From contig NZ_JAAEAA010000031.1 of NCBI RefSeq assembly GCF_010119545.1, positions 1 through 37,290 of the forward strand: DNA of 37,290 nucleotides, in the 5' to 3' direction. Positions 22,948 through 31,558 of the stretch are shown here, in pieces (the first letter of the stretch is position 1; each line of letters opens with the position of its first letter). Below the pieces are notes generated by a model. The model did no database searches, was not told the origin of the DNA, and saw only the letters and a list, made by a program, of their open reading frames with translations. A program made the position numbers and the translations under genes. Source of the DNA: Pontibacter fetidus. GTDB lineage: Bacteria; Bacteroidota; Bacteroidia; Cytophagales; Hymenobacteraceae.

Positions 22948-23766
22948 TTACCAACTATAAACGTCAGCAGTAGTGCGGGCGAACAAGTATAAACGGTTTT
23001 TGGTAACCAGCACCGACGTATAGTTCTTTTCTTTCGGGAAAGAAATGGTGCGTTCCTGTTGCTTGTAGAGGTCATAAAAATGCAGGTTGCCTTCCTTCAC
23101 AAAGTATAGCTCGTTATCCAAAAACCCGATATAGGAAACACCCGTTATGGGCAATTTTTGTTTATAGTTGCCAAGGTTATCAAACACATAAACCCCGCTG
23201 TTATAGTCGAGTAAGTATACCAGGTTCTGGTATTCGCGCAGCATCCTGATGTCGAATTTGTTTCGGTCCAGCACCAGATTCAGAGGGGTTTCTATAGTTA
23301 CTTTGCGCAGGCGTGTATCCAGTTTACTCAGCTTAAAATCCGTCTCATCAAATAACCAGAAGCTGTCATCAGAGGCAAGGGCAGCAGCTTTTACGGTGTT
23401 TTGTATCTCGAAATCAGCTAAGGATACGTTTACCAATGGCCTGAAAAACCTGTCGAGTAATAGCAGTTCCTGTCGGTCTTGGCTAAACAGCAGCACTTTC
23501 AGCGAGTTCCAGGCATCAACAGTAGTATTTCGGGCTAGGGTAGTTGGCGGCGAATAAAGCGTGATCTGTCTCCCAAGTGAATCAAGCTGTACGAGGTTTC
23601 GCCTGGAGTTCAGATAATAGACGGCACTGTTACGATCTGTGGAAATAGCCGTAGTAGAGCCCACTTCTATAGTTCGGATATACTTTGGCATGGGCTGTTG
23701 GGCAACCGACGACACTGCTGATAAAACCAGCAGGCAAAGTATAACTATAGCGGTATTAAGCTTCAA
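22948..23766 (-). CDS. exported propeller-like protein, last gene of the rsfS-ftsH operon
   Basis: 272 residues with a signal peptide (LNTAIVILCLLVLSAVSSVAQ). The mature part has repeated beta-strand units (AVYYLNSRRNLVQLDSLGRQITLY, LVYLLDYNSGVYVFDNLGNY, ELYFVKEGNLHFYDLYKQQ) like a small beta-propeller. No catalytic residues or family recognised. The start is TTG at 23766, inside the last codons of lpxH (11-bp overlap), which puts the signal peptide exactly at the start and implies translational coupling. A role linked to envelope biogenesis is suggested only by its position after lpxH. Confidence 0.72.
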   Translation of the reverse strand: MKLNTAIVILCLLVLSAVSSVAQQPMPKYIRTIEVGSTTAISTDRNSAVYYLNSRRNLVQLDSLGRQITLYSPPTTLARNTTVDAWNSLKVLLFSQDRQELLLLDRFFRPLVNVSLADFEIQNTVKAAALASDDSFWLFDETDFKLSKLDTRLRKVTIETPLNLVLDRNKFDIRMLREYQNLVYLLDYNSGVYVFDNLGNYKQKLPITGVSYIGFLDNELYFVKEGNLHFYDLYKQQERTISFPKEKNYTSVLVTKNRLYLFARTTADVYSW

Positions 23767-24526
23767 AATGCTCCAGGGTTAGGTTCGTGCCATCATAAAC
23801 ACCGTACGAGCAAAAATTGACCCATTCTCCCAGGTTCACATAGCGGCTTTCTTCCCCGATCGGTAAATCCAACGGCAGGTGGCGGTGTCCGAAGATATAG
23901 TAATCATGGTGCTTTTCAGCTTCTACTTCTTTACAGTAATGTACCAGCCACTCATCATCCCCCAGAAACTGTTCGTCTTTTTTTACATTACTGATACGGC
24001 TCTTGCGCGACCACATATTGGCTACACCTATTCCTAAATTAGGGTGAATGCGGGCAAAGGCCCACTGACAGGCTTTGTTGGCAAATACCTTTTTTATGAA
24101 CTTATAAGTATGGTCGCCGGGGCCTAAGCCATCGCCGTGACCAATGTAAAACGTATGGCCGTTTATACTTGTCGAGATCGGGTGGCGAAGAACCGGTATA
24201 TTTAGTTCTGTCGGAAAATAATCAAACATCCACATATCATGGTTCCCCGTGAAAAAAAGTACAGGTATACCAGAGTCGGTTATCTCGGCCAGTTTGCCCT
24301 GTAACCTGATAAAACCTTTGGGTATAGTATGGCGGTACTCAAACCAGAAATCGAAAATGTCACCTAACAGAAGTATAGCTGCCGCGTCGTGCTTTACCTG
24401 GTCCAGCCAGCGCACGATCTTCATTTCGCGGGCCCTGCTGGAGGCAGCATCGGGCACACCTAAATGGAAATCAGACGCAAAGTATACTTTCTTACCGGGT
24501 GCTAATTGATCAATGCGGAAGGTCAT
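23756..24526 (-). CDS. lpxH: UDP-2,3-diacylglucosamine pyrophosphatase (LpxH-type metallophosphoesterase)
   Basis: 256 residues. All metallophosphoesterase motifs are present in order: SDFHLG, LLGDIFDFW, FTGNHDMW, IGHGDGLG and FGHRHLPLD. The spacing and the FDFWFEYR and NHDMW contexts match LpxH, which removes UMP from UDP-2,3-diacylglucosamine to give lipid X in lipid A synthesis at the inner face of the inner membrane. It is slightly longer than the E. coli enzyme, as usual in Bacteroidetes. Overlaps the LUD gene by 17 bp and the next gene by 11 bp. Confidence 0.92.
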   Translation of the reverse strand: MTFRIDQLAPGKKVYFASDFHLGVPDAASSRAREMKIVRWLDQVKHDAAAILLLGDIFDFWFEYRHTIPKGFIRLQGKLAEITDSGIPVLFFTGNHDMWMFDYFPTELNIPVLRHPISTSINGHTFYIGHGDGLGPGDHTYKFIKKVFANKACQWAFARIHPNLGIGVANMWSRKSRISNVKKDEQFLGDDEWLVHYCKEVEAEKHHDYYIFGHRHLPLDLPIGEESRYVNLGEWVNFCSYGVYDGTNLTLEHFEA

Positions 24527-25160
24527 CTATCAGGAAAAGTACAAGCTGCTTAGGGCCGTGTGCACCCATTACCAGCGTTTTTTCAATATCGGCAGTGCGG
24601 CTTGGGCCACTTACCAGACTTACCATAGATGGCAGGTTTTCTTTATACTTGTTGCGTAGGTGCTGCAGACCGTCTTTAATATCCGGCACAAGCTGGCTGG
24701 CTTTAGCCACTACCATATGTACTTCCGGGTAAACGCTCAGGCGTCTGCCGCCAGCATTAGCGGAGCTCACCAGTATACTTCCGGTACGCGTAATAAGGGC
24801 TTCGCAGGTTGTAAGACTGGCTTCGGCTTTCGCTATAAAATCCTGCTCATTATCTGTAAAGCCTATACCAGCATAATGTAATGCCTTTTGTAGGTTGGTC
24901 TCCCAAACATACAGATGCTCTACTTTCTGCTCCTGCTTAAACTTGTATAATTGGTCGAAGAAGTCTTCTTCTGTTTCGCAGTAGAAAAAAGCGCCGCTGT
25001 TCTTTAAAAAGTTCTCCACAAAAATCACCGAAAGGTCATCGGTGTTGGCGTGGTGCAGGGGCGAGGTGAAATCGGGGGTAGGAGGCAGAAAAGGCGCTGG
25101 CTTAGCCAGCGCCTCTCTCACTCTTCTTAAAACTATTTCTTTTGTTTTAGCTTCGTACAT
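24510..25160 (-). CDS. LUD-domain protein (LutC/YkgG family)
   Basis: 216 residues. The LUD domain (PF02589) is recognisable from AEASLTTCEALITRTGSILVSSANAGGRRLSVYPEVHMVVA and LVSGPSRTADIEKTLVMGAHGPKQLVLFLIDD (quoted here as joined short motifs: TRTGSILVSS, VSGPSRTADIE, GAHGPKQ). In lactate-utilisation operons LutC acts with the iron-sulphur proteins LutA and LutB, but neither is here. In Bacteroidetes a lone LUD gene following ftsH is common, and its function is unknown. The ATG lies 16 bp after the ftsH stop; the 3' end overlaps lpxH. A perfect 10-bp stem with a TTA loop lies early in the coding region (25092-25114). Confidence 0.88.
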   Translation of the reverse strand: MYEAKTKEIVLRRVREALAKPAPFLPPTPDFTSPLHHANTDDLSVIFVENFLKNSGAFFYCETEEDFFDQLYKFKQEQKVEHLYVWETNLQKALHYAGIGFTDNEQDFIAKAEASLTTCEALITRTGSILVSSANAGGRRLSVYPEVHMVVAKASQLVPDIKDGLQHLRNKYKENLPSMVSLVSGPSRTADIEKTLVMGAHGPKQLVLFLIDDLPH

Positions 25161-25176
25161 GCCTGTTGTTATGTTA

Positions 25177-27312
25177 TCAAGCTATTCTGGAATTGATATT
25201 ATCTTCCTGTTCAGCAGTAGAGTGGCCGTTGCCGTTATTTAGCGGAGCTCCATTCACTTCACCTTCCTGTTTTGCAACATTGGTTGTGTCGTCAAACTCA
25301 ACAGGGTGTTCCTGCTCTACTTCGCTCTTGGTCTGGCTACGGTCGGTGCCGGCAGTGTGTGCCTGGTACGTAGTAAGTGTCTCAAACGGACGCGGACCAA
25401 CCAAACGCTCTAGGTCGCTCTGGAACAGGATCTCTTTCTCTAGCAGTTCTTGAGCAATTATCTCCAGCTTATCGCGCTTCTCAGTCAGCAACTGTATGGT
25501 ACGCTGGTAAGCAGAGTCAATGATCGCACGCACTTCGTTGTCTATAGTTTCGGCAGTAGCTTCTGAGTATGGCTTGTTAAAGGTCATATCAGACTGCTTC
25601 GAGTCGTAGAACGACACATTACCGATCTTAGAATTCATACCATACATGGTTACAATGCTGTAAGCCATTTTCGTGATACGCTCCAGGTCGCTCAGGGCAC
25701 CAGTTGATATTTTACCGAATACGATCTCTTCCGCAGCACGGCCACCAAGAGCCATACACATCTCATCAATTAACTGCTCGGTTGTATAAAGGAATTGCTC
25801 TTTTGGCAAATACTGGGCATAACCCAACGCAGCTACACCACGCGGAACTATACTTACTTTTACCAATGGATCAGTGTGCTCCAGGAACCAGCCTGCAATA
25901 GCGTGGCCAGCTTCGTGGTAAGCAACAATCTTTTTCTCCTGCGGAGAAATGATCTTGTTCTTCTTCTCCAGACCACCAATTACACGGTCTACAGCATCGT
26001 TAAAATCCTGTAGTTCTACCGACTTTTTGTTACGACGTGCAGCTATCAGCGCAGCTTCGTTACAAACGTTGGCGATCTCGGCACCGGCAAAACCTGGTGT
26101 TTGAGCAGCCAGCTTACGTGCATCTACATCAGGGGCAAGTGTAAGCGGCTTTAAGTGTACATTAAATATCTCGGTACGACCATTGATATCCGGCTTATCT
26201 ATACTTACCTGGCGGTCGAAACGGCCCGGGCGAAGTAAAGCTGAATCCAAGGTATCAGGGCGGTTGGTAGCGGCAAGTATAATTACACCTGAGTCAGTTG
26301 CAAAACCATCCATCTCCACAAGTAGGGAGTTTAGTGTATTTTCACGTTCATCATTACCACCTGGTACCTGGCCACGGCTTCTATGGCGACCGATCGCATC
26401 GATCTCATCTATAAAGATGATACACGGTGCTTTTGCTTTAGCTTGTTTGAACAGGTCGCGGACACGGGCAGCACCTACACCTACGAACATTTCCACAAAG
26501 TCGGAGCCGGAAAGCGAGAAGAACGGTACATCGGCTTCGCCGGCAACAGCTTTCGCCAATAAGGTCTTACCAGTACCCGGAGGGCCTACCAGCAATGCAC
26601 CTTTCGGTATTTTACCACCGAGCACTGTAAACTTGGAAGGGTTCTTCAGGAACTCAACGATCTCCTGTACTTCTTCTTTTGCTTCTTCAAGGCCGGCCAC
26701 ATCCTTAAACGTGATCTTAACCTTGTTCTCCGCATCAAACAGCGCAGCTTTAGATTTACCGATGTTGAAGATCTGGCCACCAGAGCCACCCGCTGTAACG
26801 CGGCGCATCAGGAACCAGAAACCAAACAGTAATAATATCAGGAAGCCCCAGGTTGCAAAGAAGTCCATAAAGCCGGTGCGCTCTTCCGGGTATACCGGCA
26901 CACGCTGCTCACGCGGTACATCTTTCTGAAGCTCTGCCATATCCTCGTTAAAGATTTCCGGGGAAATGATCTGGAAATGATACTGCGGGCCTTTGTCTAC
27001 TGTTAGCGAGCCTCTGTCTGAAAGCTCCTGCTTATACTTGTCGTTTTCAAGGGCTTCTTCTTTCAGGTATACTTCTACCGTTTTGTTGTTAACTATAGCC
27101 AGCTTGTTTACATCGCCGCTCAGCAGCATTTCCTCAAACTCCTGTTGCGAAGTCTCTACCGAAGAATTGCTTCTGTTAAGATAGGTCAGGCCAAAGATCA
27201 CCAGTATAAGAACAGCCAGCATCCACAACTGCATGGTAGGGCGCGGCGGTGTGGTCGGGATCAGCGGCTTCTTCTTTTTGTTGTTAGTGTTTTTATTATT
27301 TTTTTCTGCCAT
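25177..27312 (-). CDS. ftsH: ATP-dependent zinc metalloprotease FtsH
   Basis: 711 residues. TM helix 1 (about 28-45), a periplasmic domain, TM helix 2 (about 150-170), then the AAA module with Walker A GPPGTGKT (243-250), Walker B IIFIDEID (298-305) and the second region of homology up to RPGRFDRQ, then the M41 peptidase with HEAGH (466-470). The family is a hexameric membrane protease that degrades misfolded membrane and some cytosolic proteins, including lipid A regulators in E. coli. The 60-residue C-terminal tail is acidic and disordered. Second gene of the rsfS operon, 65 bp after rsfS. Few AACTATAGTT-type sites are present, consistent with codon constraint. Confidence 0.98.
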   Translation of the reverse strand: MAEKNNKNTNNKKKKPLIPTTPPRPTMQLWMLAVLILVIFGLTYLNRSNSSVETSQQEFEEMLLSGDVNKLAIVNNKTVEVYLKEEALENDKYKQELSDRGSLTVDKGPQYHFQIISPEIFNEDMAELQKDVPREQRVPVYPEERTGFMDFFATWGFLILLLFGFWFLMRRVTAGGSGGQIFNIGKSKAALFDAENKVKITFKDVAGLEEAKEEVQEIVEFLKNPSKFTVLGGKIPKGALLVGPPGTGKTLLAKAVAGEADVPFFSLSGSDFVEMFVGVGAARVRDLFKQAKAKAPCIIFIDEIDAIGRHRSRGQVPGGNDERENTLNSLLVEMDGFATDSGVIILAATNRPDTLDSALLRPGRFDRQVSIDKPDINGRTEIFNVHLKPLTLAPDVDARKLAAQTPGFAGAEIANVCNEAALIAARRNKKSVELQDFNDAVDRVIGGLEKKNKIISPQEKKIVAYHEAGHAIAGWFLEHTDPLVKVSIVPRGVAALGYAQYLPKEQFLYTTEQLIDEMCMALGGRAAEEIVFGKISTGALSDLERITKMAYSIVTMYGMNSKIGNVSFYDSKQSDMTFNKPYSEATAETIDNEVRAIIDSAYQRTIQLLTEKRDKLEIIAQELLEKEILFQSDLERLVGPRPFETLTTYQAHTAGTDRSQTKSEVEQEHPVEFDDTTNVAKQEGEVNGAPLNNGNGHSTAEQEDNINSRIA

Positions 27313-27377
27313 GATTTAAGTATCAGATGTCTGAGAAACACCGGCCTGTGCAAAATGTTTTAACAAGCCGGGGGTAG

Positions 27378-27752
27378 TTAAACAGTTTCTACGTGCTTGA
27401 TGCCTGCATCGCCCCAAAGCTCCTCTAGTGCATAGAACTCACGCTTATCTTTCAGGAAAACGTGCGCTACCACATCTACATAGTCCAGCAGCACCCACTC
27501 TTTGTTGGTGCGGCCTTCGCTCTGCCACGGATTTTGCTTTGTAGCTTTGTAAACTTCTTCTTCTATTGCGTTGGCAATGGCGTCGAGTTGGGTATCAGAA
27601 TTTGCGGATGCTATGATAAAGTAGTCTGAAACGGCATTCTTAAGTGATTTAAGGTTCATTACGACGATATCGGCAGCCTTTTTCTCCTGCATGCCTTTTA
27701 CTACCAGTTCTGCCAATATGTCTGAATTAGCCTCAATCTTACTATCTTTCAT
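27378..27752 (-). CDS. rsfS: ribosome silencing factor RsfS
   Basis: 124 residues of the Iojap/RsfS family: KGMQEKKAADIVVMNL, SDYFIIASANSDTQLDAIANAI, WVLLDYVDVVAHVFLKDKREFYALEELW. RsfS binds ribosomal protein uL14 and blocks joining of the subunits during starvation. First gene of the minus-strand operon with ftsH, the LUD gene, lpxH and the propeller protein, and divergent from birA with 49 bp between starts, so the two promoters must overlap or lie back to back (an A/T-rich TATTAAATTTTG segment fills the gap). Confidence 0.96.
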   Translation of the reverse strand: MKDSKIEANSDILAELVVKGMQEKKAADIVVMNLKSLKNAVSDYFIIASANSDTQLDAIANAIEEEVYKATKQNPWQSEGRTNKEWVLLDYVDVVAHVFLKDKREFYALEELWGDAGIKHVETV

Positions 27753-27801
27753 TTGTGCTGATTAAATTTGAACTACAAAAATATTAAATTTTGCCATAAT
27801 T

Positions 27802-28551
27802 ATGTTGCCTAATACGCTGTTTGTTGGCCAGCAGCTATACTATCTGCCGGTTTGTGAATCTACTAACTCAGAGGCCCAACAGCTTCTTATCAAAAATAAA
27901 GCCACAGAAGGCTGCACCGTGCTAACATCGGAACAAACTAACGGGCGCGGGCAGCGGGGCAATACCTGGGAGGCTGAACCCGGTAAAAACATTACGCTTT
28001 CGGTTATTCTGTCACCTGTTTTTCTTCCTGTCAGGCAGCAATTTTACCTGAACATGGCGGTGTCGCTGGCTGTGCTGGACCTGCTGCACGCATACGGCGC
28101 AACCGATGCACAGGTTAAGTGGCCTAACGACCTGTATATTAAAGATAAAAAACTGGGCGGTATCCTGATAGAGAATACCATAAATAGCTCTTCTTTACAA
28201 CACAGTATCGTCGGTATTGGTTTAAATATAAATCAAGTCAGTTTTGGTGTAGATACCGCTACTTCATTAGCTGCTCTAACCGGTACAACTATAGATTTGG
28301 AAGAAGTTACCTGCCGGTTGCTTGAACTGCTCGAGAAACGCTACATGGAACTGCGTAGTGTACGGCATGCTAAATTAAAATACGAATACCTGCAGGCCCT
28401 TTACCGCTACCAGGAAACACACCGGTTTATAGTTGATGGCAAACGCACCGAAGGCTGTATAGTTGGTATAGACGAAGAAGGCCGACTGGGTGTTGAACTG
28501 GACGGTGAACTACGCTTTCTTGGATTCAAGGAGATTGCCTTCGTTATCTGA
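27802..28551 (+). CDS. birA: biotin--[acetyl-CoA-carboxylase] ligase (catalytic type)
   Basis: 249 residues. GRGQRGNTW (biotinyl-AMP loop) and KWPNDLYI with KLGGILIE are the diagnostic motifs of the BPL catalytic domain; a C-terminal SH3-like domain (TEGCIVGIDEEGRLGVELDGELRFL) follows. It lacks the N-terminal helix-turn-helix of E. coli BirA, so it should biotinylate carboxylase carrier protein but not repress transcription. ATG start. Divergent from rsfS and followed by a terminator shared with the converging T9SS gene. Confidence 0.96.
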   Translation: MLPNTLFVGQQLYYLPVCESTNSEAQQLLIKNKATEGCTVLTSEQTNGRGQRGNTWEAEPGKNITLSVILSPVFLPVRQQFYLNMAVSLAVLDLLHAYGATDAQVKWPNDLYIKDKKLGGILIENTINSSSLQHSIVGIGLNINQVSFGVDTATSLAALTGTTIDLEEVTCRLLELLEKRYMELRSVRHAKLKYEYLQALYRYQETHRFIVDGKRTEGCIVGIDEEGRLGVELDGELRFLGFKEIAFVI

Positions 28552-28577
28552 AGCCAACTATAGTTTACAGGGCATAT

Positions 28578-28610
28578 AAAAAGGGAAGAACTATAGTTTC
28601 TCCCCTTTTT
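28578..28610. terminator. bidirectional terminator between birA and the T9SS gene
   Basis: AAAAAGGG-AAGAA (28578-28590) pairs with TTCT-CCCCTTTTT (28598-28610) with one mismatch. The seven-base loop CTATAGT sits in a perfect AACTATAGTT palindrome (28589-28598), so the iterated motif has become the terminator loop. A- and T-runs on both sides serve both converging genes. Confidence 0.82.
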
Positions 28611-28637
28611 GCTATACTTTGGCTTTAGCCTCGTACT

Positions 28638-30152
28638 TTACTGGATAATCAGTTTTTGCGTCTGTTTATCAGTGCCCTGTACCAGGTTAACCACATACAT
28701 GCCTTTTGGTAAGCCCAGTTCCTGTAACTGTACTTTCAGTTGGCGGGTACCTGCTGCCACCTGGTGTACATACATCTGGCGACCGCTCATATCTACAATC
28801 TGTAATATACCTCCATTAACATCGGCGCCAGTACCTGCCACCGAAACAGTAACTATGCTGCCAAGTGCCGGGTTAGGGTAGACAGCCAGTTTTCCGCCGC
28901 CCGGTAAGGCTTTAAGTCTCACTGAAACTATTTTGCTGTAACTGGTAGTGCCGTCAAAATCAATCTGGCGAAGACGGTAATGGAACGTGCCGGTGTTGCT
29001 TACATAGTCGGTATAGTCATAGTTCTGTTTAATGCTGGTTGTGCCGGCACCGGCTACTTCCCCGATCTTGCTAAAAGTTTTGCCATCCTGGCTGCGCTCA
29101 ACTTCGAAACGGTCGTTATCTTTTTCTGATGCTGTTTCCCACTCCAGGTCTATGCCGCTTTGTGTTGCTTTGCCTTTAAACGATAGCAGCTCAACTGGTA
29201 GTGGTGTAATGTCGCCATCTTCGGAGCAGGTTATGGTGTTAAAGCCGGTAACTATAAGCTCAGAGCCAGCAGCCAGCGTTAGTGTAAAGTTCTCTTCAGG
29301 GTTAAATGTAGCAGTAGGTACCGAGAACAGGAAATAGTCGGTAGCACCTGCTGCATAACCATTGGTGTTCTGTGCTGCAAAGGTCAGGATGCCATCCTGG
29401 TAAGTTGCTTTATACTTGTAGTTGGCGCTGTATGAGGCACCGTTGTTATTGCTTTCAACGGTTACGCCTTCGGGTGCGCCTGGTATTTCTATAGTTATGG
29501 TTTCAGCATTCGCTTGCAGGTTGTTCTGGATCATAAAGCCCAAAGAAGTAGTTCCGTCGCCGTTGTTGGTAGCTCCCATAAAACCGAACACAGCCTGGCC
29601 AAGGTCAACTCTGCAATCGGGCATCGGGCGCTGCGATGGTGCTGAGGCCAGCGGGGCACAAACTCTGTGATTAAATTCTACATTGCTGGCAGCTGCACCG
29701 GCAACTCTGGCCTGTACTTTTATCGAACTAAGTGCATTATAGTCTTTAACAGAAATCGGGTACTCAAAAGTATAGCTTGCTCCATTGCTGATATTTGTTT
29801 TTTGTTTTGCTGTAAATTGTATGGCGTTGTAGGCAGTAACTATTTTGCCGTCTTTTCCTTTTTTGCCGTCTTCTACATTAAAGTCTGGCTGCGAGGCAAA
29901 GTAGCTGGATGGCTCGTCGGCTTCGGAGCCTTCGGGTAACTGAAAAGCGACATATTCCAGTGGGGAGCTACAGTTTACTGTTACTGTGTAGGATAAGATG
30001 TAAGTATCTTCGTCGTGCTGCTTGGCACCGTTTAGGGAGAAGTTAAGGCAACCGTCTGTAATGCTGCATTCGGATGGTTGCTGACCTTGCTGCGCCATTG
30101 CCGTTTGCAATGCCACCAAGATCATGATGAAAGAAAAAATATAGGATTTCAT
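28638..30152 (-). CDS. T9SS type A sorting-domain surface protein
   Basis: 504 residues with a signal peptide (MKSYIFSFIMILVALQTAMA). The bulk (about 25-330) is a beta-rich extracellular region of unknown function with Cys near each end (SECSITDGCLNF, RVCAPLASAP, TITCSEDGD). An Fn3-like linker follows (LPVELLSFKGKA, ETASEKDNDRFEVERSQDG), then the type A C-terminal sorting domain with YPNPALG, VDMSGRQMY, LPKGMYVV and the terminal QKLIIQ. Known for the family: export by T9SS, removal of the sorting domain and anchoring to surface lipopolysaccharide or release. Divergent from the second T9SS gene. Confidence 0.93.
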   Translation of the reverse strand: MKSYIFSFIMILVALQTAMAQQGQQPSECSITDGCLNFSLNGAKQHDEDTYILSYTVTVNCSSPLEYVAFQLPEGSEADEPSSYFASQPDFNVEDGKKGKDGKIVTAYNAIQFTAKQKTNISNGASYTFEYPISVKDYNALSSIKVQARVAGAAASNVEFNHRVCAPLASAPSQRPMPDCRVDLGQAVFGFMGATNNGDGTTSLGFMIQNNLQANAETITIEIPGAPEGVTVESNNNGASYSANYKYKATYQDGILTFAAQNTNGYAAGATDYFLFSVPTATFNPEENFTLTLAAGSELIVTGFNTITCSEDGDITPLPVELLSFKGKATQSGIDLEWETASEKDNDRFEVERSQDGKTFSKIGEVAGAGTTSIKQNYDYTDYVSNTGTFHYRLRQIDFDGTTSYSKIVSVRLKALPGGGKLAVYPNPALGSIVTVSVAGTGADVNGGILQIVDMSGRQMYVHQVAAGTRQLKVQLQELGLPKGMYVVNLVQGTDKQTQKLIIQ

Positions 30153-30234
30153 GTAGATCTATTTCATAAGGGTAATCTAAGATAAATTTAATATTTGCTC
30201 TAACGGGGCAGTGTTTGGGTAGTTGCACTATAAT

Positions 30235-30252
30235 CTATAGTTATAACTATAG
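30235..30252. promoter_or_regulatory. 18-bp palindrome built from two overlapping CTATAGTT sites
   Basis: CTATAGTTATAACTATAG is a perfect dyad, 83-100 bp upstream of the 504-residue gene. It may be an operator or simply a dense instance of the window-wide motif. The rest of the gap 30153-30646 is A/T-rich, with the direct repeats and -7 box given separately and no gene. Confidence 0.5.
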
Positions 30253-30286
30253 TACAATCATGTTCTTTATATAGTATTATATAAAA

Positions 30287-30552
30287 GGCTATTTTTGAAG
30301 TGTATTAAGCTATTTATATATAGTTGCCTAACTATGAAGGAGTGATAAAATGTAATTATAGGATGTGTTTTTAATTGTATTGTTTGTGTTGGTGTTATTG
30401 AAATAATGCTATTTATTTAATGATTGGCCTGTACGATAGTTATAGTTGAGATATAGTACTTAAGTAAATCGGTTGAAGCGCTGGAAGGAACAGGCATTGT
30501 TTTTGTCTTAAGTATAGCAAGCCTACAAGTGGGGCTGTTTTTGAAATGTATT
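30287..30552. repeat. pair of 20-bp direct repeats in the divergent T9SS intergenic region
   Basis: 30287-30306 (GGCTATTTTTGAAGTGTATT) and 30533-30552 match at 18 of 20 positions. One lies nearer each divergent gene, so they could be sites for a shared regulator or traces of a small duplication. Confidence 0.5.
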
Positions 30553-30597
30553 CACCAGATTTTTAGATATAAAATTTATATATTCAAGCAATTACAC

Positions 30598-30605
30598 TAT
30601 ATTTG
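30598..30605 (+). promoter_or_regulatory. candidate -7 box of the small T9SS gene
   Basis: TATATTTG is an exact TAnnTTTG match 41 bases before the ATG at 30647. No clear TTG -33 element lies at the usual distance. Confidence 0.4.
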
Positions 30606-30646
30606 ATTTTCTGGTGCAAGTATAACTTACTAACCAAAGTGCCCTT

Positions 30647-31246
30647 ATGAAGACTTTTACTAAATTATTATTTATAACTACACTGGTAAGCTCGCACTTG
30701 CTGGGCTTAACGGCCGTGGCTGAGAGCGCTAACCTGGAAGTAGGCGTAGCCCCTGCATATAAAGGCGGTGCAACAGTCTGGAAACTGAAACAGGAGAAAA
30801 AAGATGGAGTTGCTTTATCGGCTTACAACGCACGACCTGTGTTTGTAACTTCTGACGCAGACCATACCTGCTCTCAAATTTATGCAGCTGCCGTAGCGCC
30901 CTCTTTCCACGTGGAAGTACCGAAGGCAGAGAAAAGCCTGTATGCCTCTGTTGTGATGGCATCGTTTATGCCGGGCCGCGACATTAAGTCTATGCCTTCT
31001 ATTAACGCATATCCAAACCCATCTAAAGGCTATACCCGCTTAACGCTTACCCAGTCTGGCGGCGATAACTATAAGATCAGAATATCGAACACTATAGGCC
31101 GCGTAATATTTACAAAGAACCTGGCTGCTACAGAGGCAAAAGAGATAACCCTGGATATGAGTCCGTATCCGTCTGGCGTATATTTCTATAGTTTGCTGGT
31201 AAACGATAAGACCGTAGAAACCAAGCGACTGATTCTTCAGAAGTAA
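30647..31246 (+). CDS. small T9SS type A sorting-domain protein
   Basis: 199 residues with a signal peptide (MKTFTKLLFITTLVSSHLLGL). A mature segment of only about 90 residues without recognised domains (one Cys, in HTCSQIYAAA) is followed by a complete sorting domain: INAYPNPSKGY, YKIRISNTIGRVI, YPSGVYFYSLL and TKRLILQK. The sorting domain is nearly half the protein, so the passenger is unusually small. Followed by a strong terminator, so monocistronic. Confidence 0.88.
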   Translation: MKTFTKLLFITTLVSSHLLGLTAVAESANLEVGVAPAYKGGATVWKLKQEKKDGVALSAYNARPVFVTSDADHTCSQIYAAAVAPSFHVEVPKAEKSLYASVVMASFMPGRDIKSMPSINAYPNPSKGYTRLTLTQSGGDNYKIRISNTIGRVIFTKNLAATEAKEITLDMSPYPSGVYFYSLLVNDKTVETKRLILQK

Positions 31247-31268
31247 TTAAAAAACAACGATATACTAT

Positions 31269-31295
31269 AAAAAGCCGGCCCATGGTCGGCTTTTT
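31269..31295 (+). terminator. Rho-independent terminator of the small T9SS gene
   Basis: AAAAAGCCG (31269-31277) pairs with CGGCTTTTT (31287-31295); one G-T and two G-C pairs extend the stem to a three-base loop. It starts 23 bp after the stop codon. Confidence 0.9.
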
Positions 31296-31325
31296 ACATG
31301 TAAAGCTAATTAAGTTTAGGAGGTA

Positions 31326-31402
31326 AAGAGTTAGAGAGTTAATGAAGTTAGAAGGTTATAAAGTTTGAAAGTTAGAAAGTTAAAGGGTTATGGAGTTATA
31401 AG
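31326..31402. repeat. degenerate tandem repeat of an AAAGTTAGA-like unit
   Basis: About nine imperfect units of 7-9 bases (GAGTTAGA, GAGTTAAT, GAAGTTAGA, GGTTATAA, AGTTTGAA, AGTTAGAA, AGTTAAAG, GGTTATGG, AGTTATAA) run head to tail. It lies in the 312-bp gap before the DUF2723 gene, which holds no gene. Confidence 0.6.
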
Positions 31403-31448
31403 AAGTGCAGAAAGGCAATACCTTGCATCTTGTGTGATACGAAGTATA

Positions 31449-31491
31449 AATCCTGTTCATTCTTTCTAATCCTGTAAATCCTGATTCAGAC
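31449..31491. repeat. three AATCCTG repeats
   Basis: AATCCTG occurs at 31449-31455, 31468-31474 and 31477-31483, within TTTCTAATCCTGTAAATC and the following TGATTCAGACAA. I recall similar text from many Bacteroidetes intergenic regions; a search would be needed to confirm. Confidence 0.45.
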
Positions 31492-31558
31492 AATTCAACA
31501 ATTATATCTAACACGTCACATATTTTAGTATTTTCGGGGCGCAATCCTAAAAATTACC

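Noticed and set aside
25092..25114. Hairpin in the LUD gene as a terminator for ftsH
   Set aside because: It lies inside a coding region and has no T-run on the minus strand.
26183..26929. 248-residue plus-strand open frame
   Set aside because: Antisense of the FtsH ATPase domain.
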